DNA of 14,128 nt from Nostoc sp. CHAB 5715 (lineage in GTDB: Bacteria; Cyanobacteriota; Cyanobacteriia; Cyanobacteriales; Nostocaceae): NCBI RefSeq assembly GCF_020829685.1, contig NZ_JAIVFR010000053.1:1-14128 (forward strand). The letters run 5' to 3'. The translations under genes were made by a program, and so were the position numbers. Numbering within the stretch: the first letter of the stretch is position 1; every line of letters starts with the position of its first letter. Below are positions 12,736 to 14,128 of this stretch, in pieces. The notes beneath the pieces were generated by a model that was not told the origin of the DNA, did no database searches, and worked only from the letters and a program-made list of their open reading frames with translations.

Positions 12736-14128
12736 ATGACGATCGCTCTCGACCGCCCACAAAAAACCAGGTCTGCTCAAATTCGGGAAAAACTTGGTTA
12801 TCCGATCATTGACACCGATGTACATACCCAAGAATTTGAACCAGCAGTCTTGGATTATTTAGAGCAAGTTGGTGGAACTGCACTTGTTGAACGCTTCAAA
12901 GAGAATTTACCAGGATCTTCCCGCTTTAAGTGGTACAAGCAAACTTGGGAAGAACGTTTTGCTTATCGCTCCAATCGCCCTAACTGGTGGGGTCGTCCAA
13001 CAAAAAATACTTTGAATTTAGCTACTATTAGCTTGCCGAAGTTGCTACATGAACGCTTGGAAGAAGCAGGTACAGACTTTGCCGTTGTGTACCCCAACTT
13101 GGCAACGATGGCGCCAAATATCGGCAACGAAGAAATGCGGCGTGCTGTTTGTCGGGCAGTTAACACCTACCATGCTGATATTTTCCGTCCTTATTCTGAC
13201 CGATTAACACCCATCGCTGCAATTCCAATGCACACTCCCGAAGAAGGGATTGAAGAGTTGGAATATGCAGTTAATGTTTTGGGACTCAAAGCAATTCAAA
13301 TCCCCGGTTATGTTCGTCGTCCAATTCCTGCTTTTGAAAAGTATGGCAAAGAAGTAGCTAACGAAGTGGTTTGGATTGATAACTTTGGCTTAGATAGCCA
13401 GTATGATTACGATCCATTCTGGGCTAAGTGCCAAGAACTGAAAGTTGTACCGACAACTCACGCTTCTAGCCAAGGTTGGACAACTCAGCGTTCTGTCACT
13501 AATGCCCAGTACAATCACATTAATCACTTTGCCTTTGCGGCGGAAGCATTATGCAAATCGCTGTTCTTTGGTGGAGTTACCCGTCGCTTCCCACAATTAA
13601 AATTTGCCTTCTTAGAAGGTGGTTCAGCTTGGGGTGCTAGTCTATACGCTGATATTATTTGGCACTGGGAAACCCGCAACAAACAACATTTGTTGTCAAA
13701 TAACAATCCTGCGATTATCGACAAGGAAGCATTAGTAGACTTATATACTCGCTACGGTGGCGAATTGGTAGATGGACGCTTAGATAAAATTGGTGATGGT
13801 TTAGGATTCCACCATCAACTATTAGCTCCAGAAAATCCAGGCGAACTTGATGAATTTGAACTAGCAGGAATTGAGAAGCCAGAAGATGTGCGCGATCGCT
13901 TCTTGAATCATTTCTACTTCGGTACGGAATCAGACGATACCCGTGTAAGCCAAGCTTTTAATCGTGCAGCTAATCCCTTTGGCGACAGAGTTAAAGCCTT
14001 CTTGGGTTCTGATTCCGGTCACTGGGATGTGCCTGATATTACCGCCGTTACTGCCAATGCCTACTCAATGGCAGAACGCGAAATCATTACCGAAGAAGAC
14101 CTCCGCTACTTCCTCTCAATCCATCCCT
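12736..14128 (+). CDS. Amidohydrolase-2 family protein (copy 2), cut by window edge
   Basis: ATG at 12736 (AGGG 9 bases upstream) opens a frame that is uninterrupted to the window edge: 464 codons and one extra base, with no stop. The protein is colinear with copy 1: [20 protein letters not shown], metal motif D28-V-H30, [29 protein letters not shown] and [12 protein letters not shown]. Codon 449 (14080-14082) is GAA and the chain goes on as IITEEDLRYFLSIHP, so this copy looks intact as far as seen. Long DNA blocks are the same as in copy 1 (see 12771-12837 and 13061-13116). The reaction catalysed (hydrolysis of an amide or C-C bond, or decarboxylation) is unknown. Its position next to an SsuA-like receptor hints at use of an imported organic compound. 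Confidence 0.9.
   Translation, partial: MTIALDRPQKTRSAQIREKLGYPIIDTDVHTQEFEPAVLDYLEQVGGTALVERFKENLPGSSRFKWYKQTWEERFAYRSNRPNWWGRPTKNTLNLATISLPKLLHERLEEAGTDFAVVYPNLATMAPNIGNEEMRRAVCRAVNTYHADIFRPYSDRLTPIAAIPMHTPEEGIEELEYAVNVLGLKAIQIPGYVRRPIPAFEKYGKEVANEVVWIDNFGLDSQYDYDPFWAKCQELKVVPTTHASSQGWTTQRSVTNAQYNHINHFAFAAEALCKSLFFGGVTRRFPQLKFAFLEGGSAWGASLYADIIWHWETRNKQHLLSNNNPAIIDKEALVDLYTRYGGELVDGRLDKIGDGLGFHHQLLAPENPGELDEFELAGIEKPEDVRDRFLNHFYFGTESDDTRVSQAFNRAANPFGDRVKAFLGSDSGHWDVPDITAVTANAYSMAEREIITEEDLRYFLSIHP

Overview
The window looks like chromosome from a filamentous, probably heterocyst-forming cyanobacterium (Nostocales, Nostoc/Anabaena type). The evidence is the base sequence: HIP1 octamers GCGATCGC inside genes (for example 770-777, 874-881, 8623-8630, 11273-11280), heptanucleotide short tandem repeats between genes (3191-3343), and many small foldable intergenic repeats. 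No genus can be fixed from sequence alone.

Layout. Positions 1-4631 are read on the minus strand: a truncated small membrane protein (1-111), two tandem paralogous D-2-hydroxyacid dehydrogenases (384-1334 and 1560-2507) separated by a MITE-like palindromic repeat, a very AT-rich GNAT acetyltransferase (2629-3132), a repeat-filled gap, and an SsuD-type FMNH2-dependent alkanesulfonate monooxygenase (3483-4631). A divergent gap of about 675 bases carries a candidate operator and promoter for ssuD and a 260-base nested-palindrome element. From 5307 on, everything is on the plus strand: a TVP38/TMEM64 (VTT-domain) membrane protein, a GtrB/DPM1-like family 2 glycosyltransferase, a fumarate-reductase/AprA-like flavoprotein followed by a two-cluster 4Fe-4S ferredoxin, an SsuA-like lipoprotein substrate-binding protein, a 13-unit 21-bp minisatellite, and two tandem amidohydrolase-2 paralogues. 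The second of these runs off the right edge.

How the genes may work together. SsuD, the SsuA-like binding protein, the flavoprotein/ferredoxin pair and the amidohydrolases plausibly form an organosulfur (or other small organic acid) scavenging region. Uptake would be through the lipoprotein, with desulfonation by SsuD and further processing by the amidohydrolases and the flavoprotein-ferredoxin redox pair. This is inference from co-location: no ABC permease, ATPase or flavin reductase is present, and two unrelated-looking envelope genes sit in the middle.

Most notable observations: (1) the first amidohydrolase ends at an in-frame TAG exactly where its paralogue has a Glu codon, and a conserved, still-open tail follows; (2) the paralogues share near-identical DNA blocks that suggest gene conversion; (3) the minisatellite is open in both directions, and its variable sites are mostly silent in the minus frame but not in the plus frame; (4) nested palindromic elements lie in nearly every intergenic gap, and one supplies the end of the flavoprotein gene.
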